From Lachnospiraceae bacterium (GTDB taxonomy: Bacteria > Bacillota > Clostridia > Lachnospirales > Lachnospiraceae): DNA of 11,384 nt. The stretch spans positions 1 through 11,384 of the forward strand of contig JAAUZS010000033.1 in NCBI GenBank assembly GCA_014804495.1, written 5' to 3'. The notes below the pieces were generated by a model that was not told the origin of the DNA, ran no database searches, and was given only the letters and a program-made list of their open reading frames with translations. The translations under genes were made by a program, and so were the position numbers. This document shows positions 1 through 7,631 of the stretch, in pieces; position 1 is the first letter of the stretch; each line of letters opens with the position of its first letter.

Positions 1-63
1 TGTTTTAACAAATTCTTTTCTATGATATGTACAAATCACTACTGCTATACGGACATTGTTCAT
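1..63 (-). CDS. Family 2 glycosyltransferase, N-terminal 21 codons only (cut by window edge)
   Basis: The complement of the first 63 bases reads MNNVRIAVVICTYHRK and continues open to the window edge. A hydrophobic first strand ending in 'VVICTYHR' is the typical opening of GT2 (GT-A fold) glycosyltransferases, where the T-Y/H-R segment starts the nucleotide-sugar site. The ATG at 63 is chosen because AAAAGG lies 8 bases upstream (72-77). An in-frame ATG at 87 has no such site, and an in-frame TAA at 129-127 closes the frame above it. It is probably the next sugar-adding enzyme of the cluster. No catalytic motif is inside the window, so sugar and linkage cannot be said. The family call rests on about 16 residues and is moderately sure. 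Confidence 0.6.
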   Translation of the reverse strand, partial: MNNVRIAVVICTYHRKEFVKT

Positions 64-253
64 AGTTGATACCTTTTCATAAAACATATAGCCAAAACAT
101 AATAACCAGAGTGCTTGATTATATACTTATAGAGTTCTTTACAATTAAGCCTCATCACTTCTTCATATATCTTTTAACTAGCTTCTCATGAATATCTCCA
201 TCGATTAGTACATTTACCTGCTCTTAAAAATTTTGTAGTCCTTCAATAATCAT
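60..253 (-). pseudogene. Probable decayed coding remnant upstream of the left-edge glycosyltransferase
   Basis: No intact gene lies between the pyruvyltransferase gene and the GT2 start, but protein-like stretches are present. One frame, read from 250 downwards, gives IIEGLQNF, a TAA at 226-224, then EQVNVLIDGDIHEKLVKRY and a TGA at 157-155. A second frame, open from 173, gives KIYEEVMRLNCKELYKYI and runs to a TGA at 62-60 that overlaps the GT2 ATG as ATGA. Adding one base to the A-run at 175-172 would join the two frames as ...DIHEKLVKKIYEEVM. This looks like the 3' end of a former gene that was translationally coupled to the GT2 gene. I do not recognise the family. Alternatives are chance open reading or a real 31-residue ORF starting at the ATG at 155. 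I see no terminator here. Confidence 0.35.
72..77 (-). promoter_or_regulatory. Ribosome binding site AAAAGG for the left-edge glycosyltransferase
   Basis: AAAAGG sits 8 bases before the ATG at 63. It decides this start over the in-frame ATG at 87, which has no purine-rich site upstream. Confidence 0.5.
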
Positions 254-2584
254 CTATTTTTGCTCTTCAATCTTAACTGTAGCTTCTTCTGAAATTACTA
301 TTCCACTAGGGCATTGTCCCTGAAGGTACCTATCTATTTTCTTTTCCAATTCGCAAATCTTCTCATCTTGCTTTCTAAGCAAATTATGCACTAATTTATG
401 GTAACTCATGGGTTGCTTAGGTCTTTCCAGTGCCTGTGCAAGCCAGTTCAAACTTTTCTGCCTCTCTTCTTTAAGCACCTTCATACAATATTCATACGAA
501 ACAACGCTACCACATAAATCTTTAATTTGATCTTCTTCAAAATTCTCATCAATAAGGCGATCTTGTAACTCCAACATCTGTATGAGCGATATAAATCTAG
601 AATTTCCTCTCTTTCTATTTTTAATCGAAATAAAATTTCTATTATTAATTATTGAAAAACATGTCCCATGATAAGAGTCAGTAATCACAAAATCCGCATC
701 CATAATAAGCCTAAGCCATGTTTCAATCTCAACCTCTTTCAATACATCCTCTTCTCCCATCACCTTTGCAAGTTCGTCTTTGTTTTCTGCCTGTCCATCA
801 ATCACTATAACCATTCTCTTATTTAACAAACTCTTAACTTGATAAATCGCTTTTTTCTTTTCCTCGGTCGGGTTAAGAATATAAACAAAAATATATGGTT
901 CCTCCACCTTATAGGCAGATTTCTCCGCAACCGCATCATATATTGTCTTTTCACACAAAAAAACAGGATCCAATACCCAACTTGACAAGATGCCAAAATC
1001 GCGATATAAAATGTCAACCGCTTCCTGCTCACGAACCGATACACTGTCAAACTCCTGTAAAAGTTCTGCCACTCTTAATCTTTCATCTTCAGGGAAAAAG
1101 GTTCGCGAGTGTCCGAAAGAAGTTCCATATGCTATTTTTATCTTTTCATTATTTACAAAATCAAGCAGAAAATGATTTCCGACCTCCTTAATTGAATACC
1201 AATTCCATAGTTGATCCGAGCCTAAAACAAACTTTTCACAGAAGTAATTCAGACTGCCATACTCCTCTATACTTCTTTTCATACTTATTTCATAGTGTTT
1301 TTTTGCAAATCGCATGGATTTATCGTCGGTCTTAAAAGAATCAGTTCCCGGCCAGCTTATCATAAGAACTGTTTTGTCAAACACTCTTGTTAATACTTCA
1401 TGCAACGCAAAATTGGTTAACACGCTACCATAATTTGCACCATACCACCAACCTACAAATCCAATATCAAATCTTCTATTGATTCCGTAATCTACAGCCT
1501 TAGCCAAAGGATACTTGTCTAGTATTTTGTAGAATCTTGACCATCGCCCACTCACCCATGGTGACTCTATAATATTTCTATTTTCTCCAACCGCCCACTC
1601 TAATGGTACTTCCTCTAAACACAAGCATTTTATCTTTGTCATTTGAAGATATATATTTCCCTTTTCTGTATTGACCAACACTACACTGGTCCCATAATCA
1701 TCATCCAAGTCAGCTCTGTATTTTGATATCCCCCAAAAATCACCTATTGTGATATCACCTTGCCTAGGTAATTTCGCAAATTTGCACGAACCACATCCTC
1801 CTCTGATAGAAAGTGATTTTAAAAAAGGGGTTAAAAAATCGCATTTACCTCTCTCTTCAACAACTCGCCCTTTTTCTGAATCAAATGCCATTGCATGGCT
1901 TCTGTGCCAACCGCCTTCCTCAAGCTCCTTAGTTCTGAACCTAAGATTACGAATTTTTCCATACTTTTTTTCTTTTTCAGCAATATACTTTTGAAGTACT
2001 CTTGGAGAAGATACTCCATGGCAAATCAAATCAATTGTAATTAGGCGTTCATATTCGCGTCCCAAAAATCGATTTAGTCCTGCAATCTGGCATGGACAGC
2101 CCGAATACAAAACCATTCTGCCAGCCTTTAAGAGTTTTTCTGTCTCTACATAAGTATCCAATGTGTCACTCTGCACATATTTAGAACCTTGCAACAATGA
2201 CAACTCATTTTTATCTTCAATAAATTTATGCATTACAGTTACATTATCTTCTTTTAACGCCGCTCCACACACTATACCACCCTTGTCAAGGATAGCTTCT
2301 GCCAGAACAGTAAAAGCTCCTCCTGATGAGCTTTTCTTTCTCGTTTCGTTGTCTGACCATAGAGCATAGCATTTGGGCTCTTTATTATTTTTGTAAACCG
2401 GATTTGTAATGGGGCAACTCATCAAACACATTTTACAATCAACACATTTTTCATCATCAATCTGCGGATGCAAAAATCCATTTTCATCAGGCCACATATT
2501 TATTGCGTCAAATTTACACTTATTAAAACATGCACCACATCCTGTGCAAATTCCTTTATCAACTTGATTTACGTTGTCTTTCAT
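254..2584 (-). CDS. Ferredoxin / FrhB-like / polysaccharide pyruvyltransferase fusion protein
   Basis: From the chosen ATG the protein is 776 residues. Residues 13-57 hold two four-cysteine clusters (CTGCGACFNKC and CVDCKMCLMSC), a bacterial-type 2[4Fe-4S] ferredoxin. Residues about 70-360 resemble the beta subunit of coenzyme F420 hydrogenase/dehydrogenase (FrhB), with SGCPCQIAGL near 161, CHGVSSP near 188 and a Cys-rich GGCGSCKF followed by GDITIGDFWG near 262-285. Residues about 372-690 are a polysaccharide pyruvyltransferase domain (PF04230-like): GWWYGANYGSVLTN near 378, GSDQLWN near 455 and DSYHGT near 636. A short charged helix closes the chain. Pyruvyltransferases of this family add pyruvate ketals from phosphoenolpyruvate to glycans; the substrate of FrhB-like domains in glycan clusters is not established. 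No signal peptide or membrane segment is seen, so it is cytoplasmic. A start at 2617 would add 11 residues but lacks a ribosome binding site. An ATG at 2602 has a weaker one. The gene ends in TAG and is 66 bases downstream of the DUF6270 gene. Confidence 0.88.
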   Translation of the reverse strand: MKDNVNQVDKGICTGCGACFNKCKFDAINMWPDENGFLHPQIDDEKCVDCKMCLMSCPITNPVYKNNKEPKCYALWSDNETRKKSSSGGAFTVLAEAILDKGGIVCGAALKEDNVTVMHKFIEDKNELSLLQGSKYVQSDTLDTYVETEKLLKAGRMVLYSGCPCQIAGLNRFLGREYERLITIDLICHGVSSPRVLQKYIAEKEKKYGKIRNLRFRTKELEEGGWHRSHAMAFDSEKGRVVEERGKCDFLTPFLKSLSIRGGCGSCKFAKLPRQGDITIGDFWGISKYRADLDDDYGTSVVLVNTEKGNIYLQMTKIKCLCLEEVPLEWAVGENRNIIESPWVSGRWSRFYKILDKYPLAKAVDYGINRRFDIGFVGWWYGANYGSVLTNFALHEVLTRVFDKTVLMISWPGTDSFKTDDKSMRFAKKHYEISMKRSIEEYGSLNYFCEKFVLGSDQLWNWYSIKEVGNHFLLDFVNNEKIKIAYGTSFGHSRTFFPEDERLRVAELLQEFDSVSVREQEAVDILYRDFGILSSWVLDPVFLCEKTIYDAVAEKSAYKVEEPYIFVYILNPTEEKKKAIYQVKSLLNKRMVIVIDGQAENKDELAKVMGEEDVLKEVEIETWLRLIMDADFVITDSYHGTCFSIINNRNFISIKNRKRGNSRFISLIQMLELQDRLIDENFEEDQIKDLCGSVVSYEYCMKVLKEERQKSLNWLAQALERPKQPMSYHKLVHNLLRKQDEKICELEKKIDRYLQGQCPSGIVISEEATVKIEEQK

Positions 2585-2590
2585 ACATTT

Positions 2591-2598
2591 CTTCCTTC
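2591..2598 (-). promoter_or_regulatory. Ribosome binding site GAAGGAAG for the FrhB/pyruvyltransferase gene
   Basis: GAAGGAAG lies 6 bases before the ATG at 2584. It favours that start, which leaves 12 residues before the first cysteine of the ferredoxin motif, over the ATG at 2617, which has no such site. The ATG at 2602 has AGGA 5 bases upstream and remains a possible alternative. Confidence 0.5.
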
Positions 2599-2650
2599 TC
2601 ATAAAATTCCTAAACATCTGAATGTTTATTTTATTGTTTTCAATTATCCT

Positions 2651-3859
2651 CTATTCCAGAAGTTCAGAAATAAGAACAGCACATACTTCTTCCTTTTTTG
2701 GGGGAATAATTCTATGCACATCAGCACAAACAACAACATCTGATTGCCTACACAACTCAAATTCTTCATCCGTCAAATCATCAAAGGTTATCTTAGATGA
2801 AATAAATAAAGTCGGGATTTCAAATTTTTTTAAGGCTACCGTCAAAATCTGTCCCGCAACATTTTGAGAAACTAAAACAGATATCTTTGCATTCTGTTCT
2901 TTTTTTGTTGTCAACCACAATTTAAATTTTTCTCCTCCAAACTGATCAAAAATCATATTCTTACAAAAGTTCAGAGCGTTTTTTGTCCAATACAATTCAT
3001 TTTTCAAGTTCAAGTTTTCATTTAATTGTGAAAATTTATCTGTATAGTTCTTTCTTAATTCTTCAAGAACCACTGCCTCTTCATCGTCAAAAAAATTCTG
3101 ACAAATAATCTTCACCGCCTCAGCTCCGTATTCATAATACGATTTCTCATAGTGAAGCGGGTGCAATCCAAGTGGATTTGCTTTATCAGACATTACGTTT
3201 TCACAGAACTTAATTACATGACAACCTTCCATTTTTTCTTCAAAATAAGTATTTACCTTTTTTGCCAGTTGATTATATTGATTCACTTCCTCAACGCGCT
3301 TTGTACTGAAGGTTTTGTATAATGGCGGTTTATCATCAATATACTTAGCAGTTCCATAGCATTCATGAAAAATAATCTGATTAAGAGAGTAATATTTCAA
3401 AATAAAATTACAAAACTTATCAATATACTCATACCATGTATCAATATTAATATCATAAGGCGTAACCATTTCATAATTATCCAACCTATAGTCCTCGAAT
3501 ACTTTTTCTTTATTTAGTACATAGGGATATCCACAAACTATGTAATGCTTTTGTTTTTTTAACATATTCAACCGAATGGACATCAAATCAATCAACAAAT
3601 AATCTGCTTTTCTTTCTATCAGATAATCTAAAGCTGTTTTATTAATATCCTGACAAAAACATCTCTTTTCAAAATTGCTTCCCCTATAATCTTTCAAATC
3701 ATCAATTTTAACTTCAAATCTTCCCTTATCAGAAAAAGCCGATATGGGGTGTGATGTTCCCACTCCAACATATTGAAGCACCCTTAATTTCCCTTTGCTG
3801 ACAAGGGGATTCAATATATCTCTTGTCATACAATTTCCCCAAACATTTATAGTAATCAT
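2651..3859 (-). CDS. DUF6270-like protein with an unrecognised C-terminal alpha/beta domain
   Basis: A 402-residue protein. Residues 1-255 match the pattern I associate with DUF6270: GNCMTRD at 8-14 (family form G-S-C-x-T-R-D), 'DINKTALDYLIERKADYLLIDL' style segment at 71-92, FHECYG at 164-169, and GLHPLHYEKSYY at 231-242. The family occurs in polysaccharide clusters and has an SGNH-hydrolase feel, so a role in glycan acyl modification is possible but is my inference. Residues about 258-300 are helical. Residues 325-402 alternate hydrophobic strands and helices (KISVLVSQNVAGQILTVAL, then DVVVCADVH) like a small Rossmann-type domain, whose family I cannot name. No signal peptide or membrane helix is visible. 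The start is supported by AAGGAGA just upstream (3864-3870). The gene lies 35 bases after the tandem GT2 gene and ends in TAG. Confidence 0.7.
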   Translation of the reverse strand: MITINVWGNCMTRDILNPLVSKGKLRVLQYVGVGTSHPISAFSDKGRFEVKIDDLKDYRGSNFEKRCFCQDINKTALDYLIERKADYLLIDLMSIRLNMLKKQKHYIVCGYPYVLNKEKVFEDYRLDNYEMVTPYDINIDTWYEYIDKFCNFILKYYSLNQIIFHECYGTAKYIDDKPPLYKTFSTKRVEEVNQYNQLAKKVNTYFEEKMEGCHVIKFCENVMSDKANPLGLHPLHYEKSYYEYGAEAVKIICQNFFDDEEAVVLEELRKNYTDKFSQLNENLNLKNELYWTKNALNFCKNMIFDQFGGEKFKLWLTTKKEQNAKISVLVSQNVAGQILTVALKKFEIPTLFISSKITFDDLTDEEFELCRQSDVVVCADVHRIIPPKKEEVCAVLISELLE

Positions 3860-3894
3860 TTATTCTCCTTTAACATATAATCTTTATAGAAATA

Positions 3895-5853
3895 TTAAGC
3901 CTGTTCATAATATTTTTGAGAAATATCTGCTAAGAAAATATGCCGTTCTTTCATCAACTCACATAAAATAGTTACATATGACTTAGACAAATCATAACCC
4001 GCCTCTTCCAATAATTCTGAATCAATTGCCTGCATAATCTTATACAACGCTTTTACTGATTTAATCTGACTATTCTCCCCATTCGGACATTGCCATTCTT
4101 CCATCGCATAACATCTAGTATTGTTAATTATTATTTTTTTATAGAGATCGTTATTTAGGATTGATAGAACCCTCGCCTGTATATCTGCCGCTTTTTTTTC
4201 ATGCGCCGTCTCCATAATTTCAACAAAAGCTTCCAGAATATTTTCGCATTTCTTTGTAGAAATCCAGTCTGGCCGATGTATTATTCTCTGTATGTACATT
4301 TCTTCGTCTATATAGTATTTACTATGCGCTGCCAAAGTACTCTCCAAAAGAAAAATCATTCCAGTAAAAAACGAACATTCCTTAAAAATTAAATTACTTT
4401 CTCTTAAAAAATCTGTTTTGTATAACACATTATGAAAATCACAATTTATATATTCCAATTCTGCTTTTTCCGAATAATTGCTAGCTTTGTAGTTTTCTTC
4501 TCCAAACGCCTTGCCCCCTGCAACACTAACCACACTTGCACATAAATCTGCCTGCAATACACTAGCCATATCATACCACTTATGTAACGCTTCATTGTTT
4601 TTAAACCATCCGGAATCTTCTACAAACAGAATATACTCTCCTGCTGCTAAATTGATTCCTGTATTTAAAACTTCCGAATAAGCGCTTTTTTTCATATTAC
4701 AAAGGCGGATTCGGCTATCTAGATATAAATTTTTTTGCAATATTGAATAAACTACATCTTGCGTCCCACTGTTTACAATAATAACTTCAATTTCTTTCAA
4801 AGACTGTTGATATATGCTACTTAAAACCTCTGAAACATAGACTCCATTATCATTTATCGGAACTATAACGGAAACTTTTGGCATTGATATTACCTCTGAC
4901 TTCTCTGCCATGGTTTGAAAATAACAATGTTGCTCCACAATCCTAGCTTCTAATTTTCTCCTAAAGCGATAGTATCCGCTTTGAATCCAACAGTTTATCA
5001 ATGCCTTAGCTAATACTACTTTTTCTTGCTCTGCTAAATAAATAAAATCGGTATACAAAAAAGGAACACTCCACTTTATAAACTGCTCTTTTGTCTCTTC
5101 ACTTTCTTCTTTAACCAGATCTGCTATACGAAGAACAAGATTCGTATGATTCTTCCCCTTTTGCCCAAACGATTTATAAACGCCTTGCTGCATCATAGAC
5201 CCTTCTCTATACCAGCAGTAATGGTACAATTTATCTGAAATCACCGTAATTCCATAAGCTTTTGTATAAATCATAGTCTGAAATAACTTATCTTCGCCCA
5301 GCAAAATATTTTCATCTAATCTAATCTGATACCGCTCAATCAAATCCCGTTTCACAAACACCCTCCACAAAAATGGTGTAGTGGCAGAATTGGAAAACAA
5401 CAATTCCGGCTCAAATTTATCATATTTCTTATATTGAGGCGACAGCGCAGCCTCAAGCCAATCGCTCGGACTCGGATCCTCTGGAAAAATCTGCGCTCCA
5501 CAGATTACGACCTCGGTTTGTTCTTTTTCCGCAGTCTTATACAGTTTTTTGAACATATTTTTGTCTACAAAGTCATCAGAGTCTACAAACCCTATATACT
5601 TTCCCCTTGCCACATTTATGGCTGCATTTCTCGCAGACGGTAACCCTCCATTTTTCTTATTCACAATCACAATCCGAGAGTCTTTCTTTTGATACTTTTT
5701 TAATATTTCAAGACTCCTATCCGTAGAACCATCGTTTACACAAATAATTTCAATATTAGTCAAGGTCTGCATAATTAGACTATCAAGACACCTCTCGAGG
5801 TAATCCTCAACATTGTACACTGGAACTGTTATCGATACCAAAGGAGCACGCAT
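3895..5853 (-). CDS. Tandem GT2 glycosyltransferase: intact first domain, degenerate second domain
   Basis: A 652-residue cytoplasmic protein with two GT-A domains. The first (about 5-225) has all the expected marks: VSITVPVYNVEDYLERCLDS at 6-25, VNDGSTD at 39-45, the metal-binding DSDD at 91-94, and GED at 186-188 as the likely catalytic-base region. It should transfer a sugar from a nucleotide donor to a growing glycan. The second (about 324-520) clearly has the same fold, opening with MPKVSVIVPINDN. It reads NSGTQD where NDGSTD is expected, VEDSGWF where the DSDD motif belongs (411-417), and lacks a GED-like acidic pair. It is probably not catalytic and may bind acceptor or serve as a scaffold. 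The remainder to 652 is helical and unassigned. The ATG follows the TAA of the upstream gene with no gap and has a full AGGAGG site. Donor and acceptor cannot be told. Confidence 0.9.
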   Translation of the reverse strand: MRAPLVSITVPVYNVEDYLERCLDSLIMQTLTNIEIICVNDGSTDRSLEILKKYQKKDSRIVIVNKKNGGLPSARNAAINVARGKYIGFVDSDDFVDKNMFKKLYKTAEKEQTEVVICGAQIFPEDPSPSDWLEAALSPQYKKYDKFEPELLFSNSATTPFLWRVFVKRDLIERYQIRLDENILLGEDKLFQTMIYTKAYGITVISDKLYHYCWYREGSMMQQGVYKSFGQKGKNHTNLVLRIADLVKEESEETKEQFIKWSVPFLYTDFIYLAEQEKVVLAKALINCWIQSGYYRFRRKLEARIVEQHCYFQTMAEKSEVISMPKVSVIVPINDNGVYVSEVLSSIYQQSLKEIEVIIVNSGTQDVVYSILQKNLYLDSRIRLCNMKKSAYSEVLNTGINLAAGEYILFVEDSGWFKNNEALHKWYDMASVLQADLCASVVSVAGGKAFGEENYKASNYSEKAELEYINCDFHNVLYKTDFLRESNLIFKECSFFTGMIFLLESTLAAHSKYYIDEEMYIQRIIHRPDWISTKKCENILEAFVEIMETAHEKKAADIQARVLSILNNDLYKKIIINNTRCYAMEEWQCPNGENSQIKSVKALYKIMQAIDSELLEEAGYDLSKSYVTILCELMKERHIFLADISQKYYEQA

Positions 5854-7179
5854 TTACTTCTTTCCTCCTACCAACTTACGAAAACCATATTTTATCGTCT
5901 GTTTTATACCATTATGCTTATAATAAAATTTCAATTTACCCCAAAAAGAATATTTTCGCCAATCCTCTTGCTTAGAATGTGCAAATGCCGCTCGATTTAT
6001 CTCTTTTTGCCCATTTGCAAAATAAATCTCTAATACCGTTAAGCTACAGGGAACAAATTCGAACATCACCGGAACCTTAGTTGCAAAGTCCCACCAAAAA
6101 ATGCTAAAAGTTTCCTGTGGATTTTCCCACGGCAAAAGATTACCATAAAATACAATAGGCTTCCATGCTGCATCTGCCAGTTGACTTGCCCTTGTCTTAT
6201 TCTTGTCAAACATTTCTTTTTTATCCATCTTCTCTGCTAAGGTCATCAAATACCATGGAACATATCCTATCTGTCCCCTTAAAACAGTGTTTATTATAGT
6301 AGCTGATTCTCTTCCCATCTCTATCTCGGGCATTACTTTCTGCATAATCTTATGTCTACGCAGACTGGCACAGTTTATAACCATAAAAGAAGGATCCAAT
6401 TCTTTCTCTGTTTCATAAATATCATAGTTTCTTAAAGGTGCACCAACTACGTAGTAATCATCCACACTGCAAACACGATAAAATTCGCTTAAATCTTTCA
6501 ACGCTAAAGAATTATCTTCCATATAGATACACTTATTAACCATTGGCAGCAAACCAGCCATCACTATAGGATAATATTCTCGCTTTATATTTGTAACGAT
6601 GAATTCTATGTTACAGTTCTCATATATACTACAAAGAGAATGTATTTTCTTTTTTATATTTTCAGTTATGTCAGAATCCGTCACAAGATAAATATCATAC
6701 TTACTTTCTGGCTTTTTATTCGACAATAGAGAAACAAGCGTCGTCGCCAACGCAAACTGATTGTCCTTCTCCCCAGGTAAAACAATAGGTATATTAACTG
6801 CTTCTTCAACAAACGAGATTGGTACTGCTTTATACTTCAATTCCTTATTTTTCATTAACTTTGCAATATATACGCCCGTCAGCCTCTCAGAAATAAAAAA
6901 ACGCTTTTCGGAAATATCCACTCTTTTTTCAAATTCCCCCAAAAGCTCAAACATCCATTCGCAATAGTCAAAAAAAAGCTCTCTACGCATTATAAACATA
7001 TTGCAAAAATTACTATAATTACCTGAAAGATATTCCTTGGCAATTTCCTTATAATCGGGGAATTTCTCATACAAAATTTCAAATGCCAAGTCTATATCTT
7101 CCTTCCTATGATTCTCTATGTAATGATTATACACATGATTCACTTTTCCGATATGAGTTACAAAATCACAATTTTCCAC
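5854..7179 (-). CDS. C-terminal part of a TAG-interrupted DUF4422-GT8 glycosyltransferase
   Basis: This 441-residue frame is the direct in-frame continuation of the preceding one after a single TAG; the GTG taken as its start is just the next codon. Residues 1-125 are the second half of a DUF4422 domain: YNHYIENHRKEDIDLAFEIL, CNMFIMRRELFFDYCEWMFE at 59-78, then RLTGVYIAKLMKN. DUF4422 is found in capsule and exopolysaccharide glycosyltransferases. Residues about 127-372 resemble GT8 (LgtC-like): NIPIVLPGEKDN, YDIYLVTDSDI, and KCIYMEDNSLALKDLSEFY at 216-234. The usual metal-binding DxD is replaced by EDN at 221-223. The C-terminal HxxGxxKPW motif reads FYGNLLPW at 344-351, with the metal-binding His missing. 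The tail (373-441) is basic and unassigned. If the TAG is real, reinitiation at the GTG is possible but poorly supported: the nearest AGGA is about 16 bases upstream. It would also give a truncated DUF4422. Confidence 0.75.
   Translation of the reverse strand: MENCDFVTHIGKVNHVYNHYIENHRKEDIDLAFEILYEKFPDYKEIAKEYLSGNYSNFCNMFIMRRELFFDYCEWMFELLGEFEKRVDISEKRFFISERLTGVYIAKLMKNKELKYKAVPISFVEEAVNIPIVLPGEKDNQFALATTLVSLLSNKKPESKYDIYLVTDSDITENIKKKIHSLCSIYENCNIEFIVTNIKREYYPIVMAGLLPMVNKCIYMEDNSLALKDLSEFYRVCSVDDYYVVGAPLRNYDIYETEKELDPSFMVINCASLRRHKIMQKVMPEIEMGRESATIINTVLRGQIGYVPWYLMTLAEKMDKKEMFDKNKTRASQLADAAWKPIVFYGNLLPWENPQETFSIFWWDFATKVPVMFEFVPCSLTVLEIYFANGQKEINRAAFAHSKQEDWRKYSFWGKLKFYYKHNGIKQTIKYGFRKLVGGKK
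5864..5869 (-). promoter_or_regulatory. Consensus ribosome binding site AGGAGG for the tandem GT2 gene
   Basis: A perfect AGGAGG lies 10 bases before the ATG at 5853. It sits inside the last codons of the upstream gene (Val-Gly-Gly-Lys-Lys-stop). The TAA and ATG are directly adjacent, so termination and initiation occur at the same place. Confidence 0.75.
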
Positions 7180-7182
7180 CTA
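7180..7182 (-). other. In-frame TAG interrupting the DUF4422 domain
   Basis: Codons run CAA AAG TAG GTG GAA AAT TGT GAT in one frame, so the two adjacent open frames would be a single 575-codon gene without this triplet. TAG also ends three full-length genes in this window (254-256, 2651-2653, 7632-7634), which argues that TAG is an ordinary stop in this organism and not a recoded sense codon. It may be a true nonsense mutation, an off-state variant or a base-calling error. Confidence 0.7.
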
Positions 7183-7581
7183 CTTTTGTATATTTTCCTG
7201 AGAATAATTAATTTCCTCAAAATAATGCTCCCCCATATTGTCAAAAGAAAACACATCTATCTCGCCTTCACACAGAATAAAGTGACGCCTATAATGCATC
7301 ATACCTATATAATCAGGTTCTCCCAACTCTTTATAGTTCTTCCATGCCCAGTACAGACTGGTCATTTCATTGTAGGAACTGTTTTTATAAGATATATTAT
7401 CTCCTGTATCATCACCAATCAGGTTTTCCATAAGCCACTGATAATCAGCGCTACTCACATCCATTCTGTTTTTTGCCAGTGCGCGTCCTACATGAATTGG
7501 CACAAAAATTTCATCTTTCAACAATTGCGACGGCTTATGATAACAAACTAACAGTTTTACTTTTGTCTCTCCCACCTTCAT
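7180..7581 (-). CDS. N-terminal part of a TAG-interrupted DUF4422 glycosyltransferase
   Basis: The 133-residue frame holds the first half of DUF4422: KLLVCYHKP at 9-17, IFVPIHVGRALA at 25-36, IGDDTGDNIS at 55-64, YNEMTSLYWAWKN at 70-82 and YIGMMHYRRHF at 91-101. Family members normally continue well past this point (the domain is about 220-250 residues), and the missing half follows in the same frame after the TAG. The start is firm: AGGAAAGG lies 7 bases before the ATG (7589-7596), and the hydrophobic first strand of the domain follows within ten codons. The gene begins 50 bases after the exporter ATPase and is the first of the glycan assembly genes downstream of the exporter. As a stand-alone peptide it is unlikely to be active. 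With readthrough it would form an N-terminal glycosyltransferase domain attached to the GT8-like domain. Confidence 0.8.
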   Translation of the reverse strand: MKVGETKVKLLVCYHKPSQLLKDEIFVPIHVGRALAKNRMDVSSADYQWLMENLIGDDTGDNISYKNSSYNEMTSLYWAWKNYKELGEPDYIGMMHYRRHFILCEGEIDVFSFDNMGEHYFEEINYSQENIQK

Positions 7582-7631
7582 TGTCAGACCTTTCCTAAAT
7601 CTCTTTGTAATATTTTATAAATCCATTTTCT

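Noticed and set aside
64..253. Operon terminator after the pyruvyltransferase gene
   Set aside because: No G+C-rich stem followed by a T-run is present on the minus strand, and the next gene continues in the same direction.
2585..2650. 66-base leader as a riboswitch or attenuator
   Set aside because: It is too short and A+T-rich, and I see no paired elements beyond the purine-rich ribosome binding site.
7180..7182. TAG as a recoded amino acid (pyrrolysine or suppressor)
   Set aside because: Three other genes in the window end at TAG at their natural family length, and there is no sign of a special insertion context.
7108..7551. 147-codon plus-strand open frame across the DUF4422 interruption
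   Set aside because: It spans the antisense of two conserved DUF4422 halves, has no recognisable domain, and is rich in His/Ile/Phe as a shadow frame would be.
7582..7631. Possible promoter in the 50-base gap (TATAAAATATT on the minus strand)
   Set aside because: A TATAAA-like string is expected by chance in such A+T-rich sequence, and I see no matching -35 box at the right spacing.
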